Source: Neurospora intermedia (Eukaryota; Ascomycota; Sordariomycetes; Sordariales; Sordariaceae). Taken from it: a stretch of 64,000 bases of DNA. How positions within the stretch are numbered: position 1 is the first letter of the stretch; each line of letters begins with the position of its first letter. Positions 55,128-64,000 of the stretch are shown here, in pieces. The position numbers and the translations under genes were made by a program. The stretch covers positions 4,303,001 through 4,367,000 of the forward strand of contig BTPP01000001.1 of assembly GCA_037102815.1 (NCBI GenBank). The letters run 5' to 3'. The notes under the pieces are model-generated. The model was not told the DNA's origin, did not search any database, and saw only the letters and a program-made list of their open reading frames with translations.

Positions 55128-57068
55128 TCACCAAAGGTGTGACTTCTCCTCCTGAACCTTGAACTGCTCAAACTCCGACTTCACTTGTCCCTTCATGAAG
55201 GCCGATGTAAGCAAGCCCGCCGCAACGCTAACGTTTAAGCTATCGATCACCGTACCGCCCGACATGTTGGGAATATTGACCTCATAGTCCGCTTTGCTCT
55301 TGATTTGTCCCGGGAGACCCTCACCCTCGCTACCGAGGAGGAGAATGCAGGGGTTCTTGCCCAAAGGATCAATCTCCTCGATCTCATGGAGATCCAGGTG
55401 CTTCTGCAGGTTACCAGAGCCGCTAGTGCGCGGGACGGCCGCATAGACCAGCCAGCCATTTTCCCTCGAGTCCTGAAGGAACTTGGGGAGGTGATCAATT
55501 GAGAAGAGCGTGAGCGACTCGGATGCGCCCGCCGAAGCCTTGAGCGCGACCGGGGTCAGAGATGCCGAGTCCCTCTTGGTAATGGCAACGGCGGTTGCGC
55601 CCAGGAAGCTGACGCTGCGGAGAATGGCACCAAGGTTGCCGGGATCCAAGATTTGATCCACCACCACAACGAGTGGCTTGTGAGTGGCGCTGGACGCAGC
55701 GACGAAATCGGATTTGCCGTTGATCAAGGCCTCTTCGTGCGACTGGTGGCCCAGAACAACCTTGTAACCAGTTGTTCCCTGGCCACTCTCGGCATCGACT
55801 ACCTCTCCCAGGGAGATGACGGGTGGTTGTGGAAGCGGGGACGCCTCCAGAATGTAACCGTTGTGTGGGCGGGATCCGCTCATCTTGTCCATCATCTTGA
55901 GGCCTTCTTCGTTGACGAACACAGTCTCAACCTTGTTCCGCTGAGCGAGCTTTTGGATGGCGGCGTCCTTGGCCAGCTTCTCCCGGTTGGCTCCGGCATA
56001 GATGTACAGCTTGTACAGCTTGCGTCTTGCCGACTGAAGAGCTGCCTCTACCACCGAAGTGCCGTACAAGAACTGAGAGGCCGCGGTGGTGTAGGGAATG
56101 GATAGGGATTTTGGTGTTTCCGTGTCGGGATCCCTGTGCAGTTCCCTGCGAGGGGTTCTGTCGGTCTCTCTCCGTTCTCGTGTGCTGCTGCGAGTGTCCC
56201 TGAAGGAGTCTCTCCTTTCAGGCCTTTGTTCCCTACGCTCGCTGCGGGAGACCCTGAAGCTGTCCCTCCTAGGTTCCATGGGCTCTGGGTAGGGTTCATC
56301 GATAGCGTCGCGGAGCTCCTCGTTGAGTTCCACGGTGCGCTCCTCCCGAGGTTTCCTGCTGAAACCATTATCATCATCACGGAATGCACGGGGTTCTCTG
56401 CTGAAGCCCTCTCTGCGAGGTCCATTTCGTGGCTCCCGGAAAGGATCCCGACGGGGTTCCCTGAAAGAGCCTTGACGGGGTTCCCTGCGGATGTCCCTGG
56501 ATGGTGCTGATGTCCGCCTCTCAGGCCTATCAGACTTGGCGGGCTCCGATGATGAAGCTCCCGTGAAGGCGGCATGAAAGTCTGCTGGGTCCAAGAGGTC
56601 CTTGTTGAATTTGGATGCAGAGTTTGAAGCCGACTTCTTTCCAGTTGACTTGGCCTCCTTCTCCTTCCAGGGAGTCTTTCCTGTTTCACGCACCAGCGCA
56701 TCCTTGACGTCCTCGTCCAGCTGGCCGGTCTTGAGTCTGTACACCAAGCTTTTCTTGCCAAAGTTGGATTCGGGATCGTAGAATCGAGCCCGTCGTGTTT
56801 GGGGATCGGCCTTGGCGGGGTATTCGGTAATGTCCTTCTTGCCCTTCCGGATCTTGTAGGTCGGTTTGGGTAGTGCCTCTCTTGCTGCCTTCCTCTCGGC
56901 GTATGTCATGCTGGATTCGTTTTTGCTCGATCTTCGGATGCCCGCGTGTATTGCTGAAAGAGAGTGAGCCTGCCTGATGCAGAGAGTGACTGCTGCCGCT
57001 GCTGCAACTGCCGGTGTTTGGCTGAGTACCGTAGGCCTCGCAGCCCGGCAAAGCATGGAGAGTGTCAT
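55128..57068 (-). CDS. mitochondrial rRNA 2'-O-methyltransferase, MRM1-like (SpoU/TrmH family)
   Basis: A single exon encodes 646 residues. The N-terminus (MTLSMLCRAARPTVLSQTP...IRQAHS) is rich in Arg, Ala and Ser and lacks acids, a likely mitochondrial presequence. Residues 170-310 are low complexity with many REPR, RRDS and FRE/FRD units. The substrate-binding domain begins at about 330 (FLYGTSVVEAAL). The SPOUT catalytic domain has motif 1 near 470 (QILDPGNLGAILRSVSFLGA), motif 2 near 577 (LLGSEGEGLPG) and motif 3 near 600 (IPNMSGGTVIDSLNVSVAAGLL), with the conserved Asn-Leu-Gly, Glu and Ser-Leu-Asn residues. MRM1 enzymes methylate a guanosine ribose in the mitochondrial large rRNA using SAM through a knotted fold. 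The Arg-rich insert makes it larger than yeast MRM1 (about 410 residues). Confidence 0.92.
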   Translation of the reverse strand: MTLSMLCRAARPTVLSQTPAVAAAAAVTLCIRQAHSLSAIHAGIRRSSKNESSMTYAERKAAREALPKPTYKIRKGKKDITEYPAKADPQTRRARFYDPESNFGKKSLVYRLKTGQLDEDVKDALVRETGKTPWKEKEAKSTGKKSASNSASKFNKDLLDPADFHAAFTGASSSEPAKSDRPERRTSAPSRDIRREPRQGSFREPRRDPFREPRNGPRREGFSREPRAFRDDDNGFSRKPREERTVELNEELRDAIDEPYPEPMEPRRDSFRVSRSERREQRPERRDSFRDTRSSTRERRETDRTPRRELHRDPDTETPKSLSIPYTTAASQFLYGTSVVEAALQSARRKLYKLYIYAGANREKLAKDAAIQKLAQRNKVETVFVNEEGLKMMDKMSGSRPHNGYILEASPLPQPPVISLGEVVDAESGQGTTGYKVVLGHQSHEEALINGKSDFVAASSATHKPLVVVVDQILDPGNLGAILRSVSFLGATAVAITKRDSASLTPVALKASAGASESLTLFSIDHLPKFLQDSRENGWLVYAAVPRTSGSGNLQKHLDLHEIEEIDPLGKNPCILLLGSEGEGLPGQIKSKADYEVNIPNMSGGTVIDSLNVSVAAGLLTSAFMKGQVKSEFEQFKVQEEKSHLW

Positions 57069-57991
57069 GGTCTACTTTGGACCTGCAGTCGGTGTTGATA
57101 TTGGGGGTTATCTTTGCCCAAAACTGTAATGTGTTATTGGAAAAATACAAATGATGTCAAGTGAGCATGTCCTTTGTATAAATCGTGAGAAACACTGAAG
57201 AGCGAGTGTATAAGCCCCTTTGAAATTTCTTTTACAGAAAAAGAAAGTGAAAAGCACAGGAAGTGAGGTCAAGGGAATCTAGATGCAAGATCTGATTCTA
57301 GGCCCCAACGGCGGATCCCCATCTCCCTTGTTCCCCTTCCTTGAGAGGCTAAAAATCTCAAAAGGCAGAAAAGATGGGGTCTGTGCAGAAGGTGCAGAAT
57401 TGTTAAGAACCCCTCTTTTGCATGTCTTTTGGTGCTGACGTTCACGGCAGCAGCTCCCCGTGTTCCACTGAAGAGCCTCCTAGGGTGGATCAATGTCAGT
57501 CAGTGATAGGGCTGCCCGTTGTGGGGGGGAAAGCTTCCATTCCACGAATCGTCTCATGCGCGTCAGGAATTACTTCCGTTCAATTCCTAGGTACCTACGT
57601 AAGGTATCCCGTCTACTGTAGTACCTAGGTTGTTACCCGGGCACTGTCCCTAATTCTACCTCTACACTAGTTTACGTCGCGTCTCTTTCTCCAAACTATT
57701 CTCGGCTGTCGCGTCCCCCTCCTCCGTTCACGATAACCCATATCCTCCGCGCAACATCTTCGAGTCTGCCACATTGTATACCGCTCCAGTTCTCACGCTG
57801 GTACATATCTCCGCAATACATGTATTAACGGTTGGCGAATTTCACACTGTCCTAGGTCAGCAAGCTGCTAATCCCTCTAACTTTGGGCGCATACAGACAG
57901 GATAGAAACCCCCACCCCTGGTCACTTCTCTGGTGCTGGCCAAAGCACTTCTCGTCCGCTATCAACGACGATCCCATGTCTTCCAGACGAC
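57069..57991. other. divergent promoter region
   Basis: It separates the MRM1-like start (-) from the acidic reading frame at 57992 (+). Contains CCTAGGTACCTACG and TACCTAGG near 57588-57632. No gene is supported. Confidence 0.5.
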
Positions 57992-58669
57992 ATGGCAAAC
58001 AACGATAACGCCCACCCAAGCTCCGAAGACGAGCTCTTCGTGTCAACGGCAACGGAGCCCATGGCGTATACCTTTCAATCTGATCTCTCCGAAGACGAGA
58101 TTGAGATTGCTACCGCACAGCCAGCGCCCCAGACGATAACACCGGCCGCATCCATTGCCGATCGGTCCAGGGCGTTTCCTGACCCCGATGCTGCCATACC
58201 GGACCCCCAGCGCTTGATTCCTTCCCTCGCGGTGGCTGAAGATGACGACCCTACTTTGTTCCTCGAGCAAGCCGCGGCAGCTCTCGCCGCAGTGACGAAA
58301 GCAGACACCTCGACCAAACCCAAGAAGCGAGAGTCGGAGTTACTAGCAAGTTGGCGTGGAAGTGTTAATGCTTTGGCGAACGGGGTAACAGACCACAACA
58401 TAGCTGGCACTAGGCGTGTCGACATCGAGGTCGCTTTGCCCTGGCTCCCCCCATCGAAGCGAGCAGCATTTACCTACGTTGAGGTTGAGGATTCGGATGA
58501 GGGGACCAAACACTATGATACCCGTAGGCGAAGGAATAAGGTAAGCGATACCTGTTTGGCGCGATACTACACCATTTTTCAACCGTACACGAAGGAGATG
58601 AAAGCAATGACCAGTGGCATGCTGGTGGGACATACCCTTGGACTTTGCGATGGAAGACTGGAGTTGTAA
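57992..58669 (+). CDS. acidic reading frame, possible 5' exon of the SNF2 gene or separate small gene
   Basis: The open frame gives 225 residues beginning MANNDNAHPSSEDELFVSTA. The first 140 residues are acidic and Ala/Pro-rich. RRVDIEVALPWLPPSKRAAFTYVEVEDSDEG (about 149-180) looks like a folded segment. A strong donor (GTAAGC) follows codon 183 at 58541, and the last 42 codons, from VSDTCL on, read like intron sequence. Splicing from 58540 to 59281 would be in frame with the remodeler (exon ends at phase 0, next starts at phase 0) but needs a 740-nt intron. Alternatively this is an independent gene with an unknown second exon. I do not recognise a domain and give no function. Confidence 0.5.
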   Translation: MANNDNAHPSSEDELFVSTATEPMAYTFQSDLSEDEIEIATAQPAPQTITPAASIADRSRAFPDPDAAIPDPQRLIPSLAVAEDDDPTLFLEQAAAALAAVTKADTSTKPKKRESELLASWRGSVNALANGVTDHNIAGTRRVDIEVALPWLPPSKRAAFTYVEVEDSDEGTKHYDTRRRRNKVSDTCLARYYTIFQPYTKEMKAMTSGMLVGHTLGLCDGRLEL

Positions 58670-59091
58670 GGATCTGCTGCCGGGGAAACAGGTCTGTTTG
58701 TTTGCCCGCGCAGATCTCCTCTTTCTTCGCTGGACTATGTGTCCAAGTGGCACCTTCTCCCACCTGGGCTTCGAAAATCTCACCTAGGCTTGGGTTCTGG
58801 AGCATTGTAGGGCCGGCTGGAAATTACAACTCCAGATCGAATTATCGTCGGTTGTCGTATAACTTGGGCAACAAACGCTCTTACCTCCTCCTCGACTCAA
58901 AAACTCCCCGCCTCCTGATTCACACAATTTCTCTCACTCCTTACCATTTCATACGTACACTTGGACCAGAATTTGTCCAGTCTTCATTATCGCGACCACA
59001 TCTTGATCGTTGAATTCTCTACAAACCCCTCATCTTCCTTACCACGTTACGAGCTTCCTTTAAGATACTGCTTTGCAGCCCAGGAAGCAGT
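58670..59091. other. gap between the acidic frame and the remodeler start
   Basis: Several pyrimidine-rich tracts (CTCCTCCTCGACTC, CTCATCTTCCTTACC) look like a fungal leader or an intron. No coding frame is convincing. Confidence 0.45.
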
Positions 59092-62000
59092 ATGGTAAGA
59101 TCTCACTCAAAGATCACATCGCTTGGACGTTCTCAACATGCCATCCACCACCTTTTTGGAGTCTCAGGGCGTTTTTGGTCCCGCTCCAGTTTTGCTTTGC
59201 CTGGGGCCAGGAATTTCACGCCCGCCTCAAGTCCTACTCATCCATCGTCGCTCACTTTTGCTGACACTTAACTTGCACAGCCCGCTTACGATGATTACCG
59301 GTTCGATGACGAACTCGAGGGCCTCGGCCTGCGCAAGCGAAAGAGACGGTATGAAGACGACGAAGAACTCTACGAGGAAAACTCCGGTGATGATTACGGT
59401 GGTCGTCACTCGCTTCATGACTATGGCTTTGTCAACGGTGCCAAGCGCAGCACGCGTACCAGCGCCCGCGCTTCTAGTGAAAGAAGCATAGCCTATGAAA
59501 GCGGCACAGAATCGCGAGCGTTGAGGCCCCGTTCAGCCAAGAAATATCGAGATTACGACAGGGACGAACTCCAAAATTCGGACGATGACGATGGTTTTTT
59601 CGTTGTCACGTCCGACATCGTCAAGACCAGAGGCAGGAAAAAACGGAAATCTACTGCAAAGGTCAAGACGTCAATAGGAGACGGCGATTCAGATATCGAG
59701 TTCGAGTCAAAGCGGCGTTCCTCTCGAGCCAACAAATCCAGGAAAAGCATGAAGGAGATTTTCGACGACGATGATGACGACGACATCTTCTATGTTCAGG
59801 ACACAAAACCCACAGCACCCCGGATTGCCAGCGTCCGAGAGGTCTTCAAGCCGGCCCCGGTGGACTTTAAGGATGCCCACCGTCCGGTATGTGACAGCTG
59901 TGGGTACCCTGAAGGCAATCCCAATAAGGGAGCTATGGTTTACTGTCAAGGCTGTTCCAACTCTTACCACAAGATATGTCTTGGCACTCGCAATACCCGC
60001 GAGCAGCGGGTCACCAAAGTCGACACGGACTCCTTTGTCATGCAATGTCGGTTCTGCGTCGGCTCCTACACCAAGAAGGACCATCGTGCTCCAAAGTATG
60101 ATACTTGCCAGTGCTGTCATCAAGCTAACCCGTCCTGTGCTCCCTTCTCTGGGAAGAAAACACCCAAACAAGAAGAAAAGCTGCGCGAGGAAAACGATGG
60201 AGTAGATCCGATTACGCCGGTAGACCCGAAACTGGTCAATAATCCTCAAAATGTCTTGTTTCGTTGCAGCAAATGCCACAGAGGCTGGCATTATGAACAC
60301 TTGCCTCACCCTAACGATACCCGTGATCCAGCCATCAGCGATCCTCTCAATCTGCGCAATCACCGTCTTCAAGAGTATCAAACGACGTGGCGATGCAAAG
60401 AGTGCATTGATACCGAGGACCTCAAGATTGATAAGGTGGTGGCGTGGAGACCAACTAATATTAAGCCCAGCCAATACGTCAAAGGTCAGACCATCCTCAA
60501 CTTCAAGGAGGATGAAATCGAGTACCTGGTCAAGTGGGAGAACAAGTCCTATGCGCATTGCGTCTGGATGCCAGGTCCATGGATTTTCGGTGTCAGCAAG
60601 GGAAACATGCGTCTCTCTTTCATCAAGAGGGCCCTCGGAGAGGGCATGGAAGACCAGGCAAGTAGGGATGAGCCTGCTGACGCACTCCTCAAATGGACTG
60701 AAAAAGATGCCATTCACGACTCATGGTTGACCCCCGACATCATCCTCGATGTGCAATATGCTGCCAAGTCGATCGAAGACACGAAGAAGTACAAGGCAAT
60801 GTCGCTTGCCGACAGGATGGAGTACGATTTGAGCCGGATCTTTCACGTGGTTAAGATCTTCGTCAAATTTGAAGGGTTGGGCTACGATGACGCTGTCTGG
60901 GACACTCCACCTCCTGCGGACTCTTCCATGTATGACGCCTATCTCGAGGCCTATCGGGAATATCTGAACGGCAAGCACTTCAAGTCAGAGCCCTGGCGTA
61001 ATCAGAAGGAACGTATTGAAGCCTTCAGGCAGATGGAGTTCAACGGTGCCATCGAGGTCAAAAAACAACCGCCCGGACTTACTCGTGGCAAGCTGATGAC
61101 CTATCAGCTTGAGGGTCTCAACTGGATGCTCTACAATTTCCGCCATGACCGCAGCGTTATTCTTGCCGATGAAATGGGTCTTGGAAAGACTGTTCAGGTG
61201 GTTGCTTTGCTCTCCAGCATGATCCAGGATAACCCCAAAATCTGGCCATTCTTGATTGTCGTTCCCAACGCAACGTGCGCCAACTGGCGTCGTGAAATCA
61301 AGAAATGGGCCCCTGATCTTCGGGTAGTGGCCTACTACGGCGGGCGGGTTTCCCAAACTTTGGCTCTTCAATATGAACTGTTTCCAAATGGCACCAAGGA
61401 CATGAAGGCGCACGTTGTCATCATGTCTTACGACTCCATCAAAGACACTGACACTCGTAGCCGGTTCAACTCCGTCAAATGGGCTGGTCTTATCGTTGAC
61501 GAGGCACAAGCACTGAAGAATGACGAGAACAGTCTTTACAAAGCACTCTCAGTCATGAATATCCCCTTCAAGCTTCTGCTCACGGGCACGCCATTGCAGA
61601 ATAACAAGCGAGAGCTTTTCAATCTCTTGCAGTTCATTGACCCGAAGCTGAAAGCGGAGGAACTTGACGAGGAATTCAAGGATATCACCAAGGAAAATCT
61701 TCCGAAGCTTCATGAGCTGATCAGGCCATACTTCCTTCGGCGTACCAAGGCCATGGTACTCACCTTCTTGCCGCCGATGGCCCAGATTATTTTACCAGTG
61801 AGCATGACGGTCTTGCAGGAAAAGCTCTGCAAGTCGATCATGGAGCGCAATCCCCAGCTCATCCGCGCGATTTTCTCCGCCAACGGAAAGCTGAAATCAC
61901 AGGACCGCGGTTCGCTGAGCAACATTCTCATGCAGCTTCGCAAGTGTCTTTGCCATCCATTCGTCTACAGTCAGTCGATCGAAGATCGGAACTTGTCACC

Positions 62001-64000
62001 AGAAGTCACCAAGCGAAACCTTATCGAGGCCTCCTCCAAGCTTCTGTTGCTTGAAGTCATGCTACCTAAACTGAGGGAGCGTGGACACAGAGTTTTGATA
62101 TTCAGTCAGTTCCTCGACCAGTTGACAATCCTTGAAGACTTCCTCGCCGGTATGGACCTTCCATATCAGCGACTTGATGGAAGTCAGTCTAGTATGGAAA
62201 AGCAGAAAAGGATCGATGCCTTCAATGCACCGGATTCCCAATTATTCTGCATGCTGCTGTCAACCCGTGCTGGTGGTGTCGGTATCAACCTTGCGACTGC
62301 CGACACTGTCATTATCCTCGATCCCGATTGGAATCCGCATCAGGATATCCAGGCGCTTTCGAGAGCTCATCGTATCGGTCAACAGAAGAAAGTGCTTTGC
62401 TTCCAGCTCATGACCGTCGACTCTGCCGAGGAGAAGATTCTGCAGATTGGTCGTAAGAAGATGGCTCTTGATCATCTGCTGATTGAGACCATGGACGACA
62501 AGGAAGGCGAGGCTGCTAATGATGTGGAGACGGTGCTTAAACACGGAGCTGCTGCTTTGTTTGGCGAGGGACGCAAGAAGGACAGAATCGTATATGATGA
62601 AGCGGCAATCGATAAGCTGCTCGATCGTTCAGCCAAGGAAGAAACGAAGCAAGATGGCGACAAGTCTGCCGAGTCTGCTTTTGCTTTTGCCCGCGTTTGG
62701 GCACAAGATGAGGGAGGGCTGAAGGATGACGTGGAGACGGAACAAAAAGCATTAACCATGAGTGTTTGGGACCAGATTCTTCAGCAACGAGAAGAAGAGG
62801 CACGCCTCGAAAGGGAGAAGGAACTGCAGGCCTTGGGACGTGGTGGCCGACGACGTGGAGTAAGTGGTATCAGTTTAGCGATGTGCTTTCTTGACCGTGC
62901 TAACCCTTGAGCAGACGGCGAACTACCGCGGACCCAAGTTCGAGTTTGAAGAAGGTCAGGAAGGAGGTGAGAGTGACCGTGGTGACCAGGACGGTGACTT
63001 CATGGGCGGTGATGATAGCGATGGGGAAACAACCGGTAATGAAAATGGGAACAGCCCCCACGGTGAGTTCTTACCCAACGGAGGCAGCTCACGCAAGTCA
63101 CAGGCAAGGAATGCGCAACAAGGTACGAAAACTAAAACCCCAACCAAAACCCCAACCAAAAACAAGACGAAAGCTCCAGTGGTCGCAGCCTCAAGGAGGA
63201 ACACACCGGCCACTTCAGCCAAAGCGTCTACCCCTAAGTCTAGAGCTAGTCGGCAAAAGAAGCCACCTCTTCAATCATCTTCTTCGTCTTCAACAAGCAA
63301 GACACCCCGCTCACGCAAACAGCAGACGCCCAAAACAGTTCGGACCCCCGGCACCCCCAGCAAACCCGCTCGAGGCAAGGCTCCCAAAACCAACTCGTCG
63401 TCCAAATTGCGCCCGCTCCCGGACCAGCAGCCCCAAACCCAAAAGGCCGCCCACCTAAGCCCCCCCGACCTAGCAGCCACAACCAAGAAGTCCACCGAAT
63501 TGCCGACTTTAACACCCCCCAAGGCCAAATCCCCGCTTCCGGCGGCCTTGCCATGCCCTCCCATGCCATCGGCGGTGACCTTGCCGTTCACCCCAGGCCC
63601 GTCCCTTCCACTCACCGACCAAACGGCGACCCCAACGGGGCATCCAAACTAACATCCAACACCCCTATTCTCGTCCCCAGACCAGGAGCCGGAGTTGTAA
63701 CTGGAGCCAGAATTCGGCCACCATCTCTTAATGGTCTTCCCAATCTGAACCCTAACCGACAGCTTAACAACCTCCCCTCAGACGTCACTAAACAGCCCAA
63801 ACCCGGTATTCTCTGGTCTAACCAAGGCCCACCCGTCCCACCAGGTGTTCCGCACACTTCCTGCTTCGTCTGCGGCTTCGTACACCCTCCTACGTGGATG
63901 TGTCCAGAGATGAGCCAAGAGGTTCCTCTTCGGCTGGCGCTGGATAATCTTAGGCTCATACCACACCAGACTCCGGAGAGAATGGAAATTAAGCGTAAAT
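59092..64000 (+). CDS. Mi-2/CHD-type SNF2 chromatin remodeler, 3' end outside the window
   Basis: Proposed exons: ATG only at 59092-59094, intron with GTAAGA...ACAG, then 59281-62859, a 55-nt intron (GTAAGT...GCAG), and 62915 onward. Numbering from this start: acidic/basic N-terminus (1-200), a PHD finger at about 204-262 (CDSCGYPEG...YHKICLG...CRFC), a second Cys/His cluster to about 375 (CSKCHRGWHYEHLP...CKEC), and two chromodomain-like segments near 411 (EYLVKWENKSYAHCVW) and 525 (FVKFEGLGYDDAVWDTP). The SNF2 ATPase starts near 607; Walker A is DEMGLGKT (about 631), Walker B is DEAQ (about 741), and the helicase C motif VI is SRAHRIGQ (about 1028). Such enzymes slide nucleosomes, usually in repressive complexes. 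The tail is Lys/Thr/Pro-rich. Its frame appears to change between 63400 and 63480, and a CFVCGFVHPPTWMCPEM zinc-knuckle-like block lies at 63862-63912 in the new frame. Confidence 0.88.

Noticed and set aside
59707-60717. 336-residue - frame opposite the remodeler
   Set aside because: It lies entirely inside a confirmed SNF2/PHD coding exon and shows no family pattern.

Overview
The window is nuclear DNA from a filamentous ascomycete, most likely of the order Sordariales and Neurospora- or Sordaria-like. The evidence is short spliceosomal introns (most 56-176 nt, GTRNGT donors, YAG acceptors), C-ending codon bias, long intergenic spaces full of microsatellites and TAGGTA/TACCTA motifs, a tRNA gene with a short intron, and protein families typical of this group. 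No species call can be made from sequence reading alone. Splice joins were worked out by hand; frame continuity was checked at every join.

Layout, left to right: a Zn2Cys6 transcription factor (1585-4829, +) behind a long leader with a 33-nt C run; 4.3 kb of repeat-rich intergenic DNA; a gamma-tubulin complex GCP5-like gene (9150-11986, -) divergent from a KTR/KRE2 mannosyltransferase (13209-14601, +); a MORG1/WDR83-like WD40 gene (15213-16498, -) divergent from a YJU2/CWC16 splicing factor (17620-18600, +); a 91-residue protein gene (19688-19963, -); 5.5 kb without a supported gene; a cytosolic GH18 ENGase-like gene (25508-26644, -), a 1318-residue single-pass membrane protein (27358-31314, -) and a secreted DUF1996 protein (32546-34113, -).

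The right half continues with tRNA-Gly(CCC) (38201-38286, -), an OTU deubiquitinase (38683-39669, +), a TPMT-family methyltransferase (39791-40795, -), a short-chain dehydrogenase (41509-42494, +) and a 74-residue protein gene (43646-43870, -). Next come a 943-bp transposon-like element with perfect 38-bp terminal inverted repeats and a TA target duplication (47122-48064), a metaxin/SAM35-like gene (48540-49602, +), indoleamine 2,3-dioxygenase (50723-52448, +) with two palindromes upstream, a Cys-rich GPI-type protein (52721-54191, -), an MRM1-like mitochondrial rRNA methyltransferase (55128-57068, -), an acidic reading frame of uncertain status (57992-58669, +) and a Mi-2/CHD-type SNF2 remodeler running off the right edge (59092-64000, +).

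This is an ordinary mosaic of housekeeping genes, not a biosynthetic cluster or defence island. Neighbouring genes do not form a pathway. The most unusual items are the non-autonomous TIR element with an internal 91-bp hairpin and a tRNA-like relic, the paired GGCCGGAA...TTCCGGCC palindromes before the IDO gene, two small TATA-driven genes, and an unresolved frame change in the C-terminal part of the remodeler.
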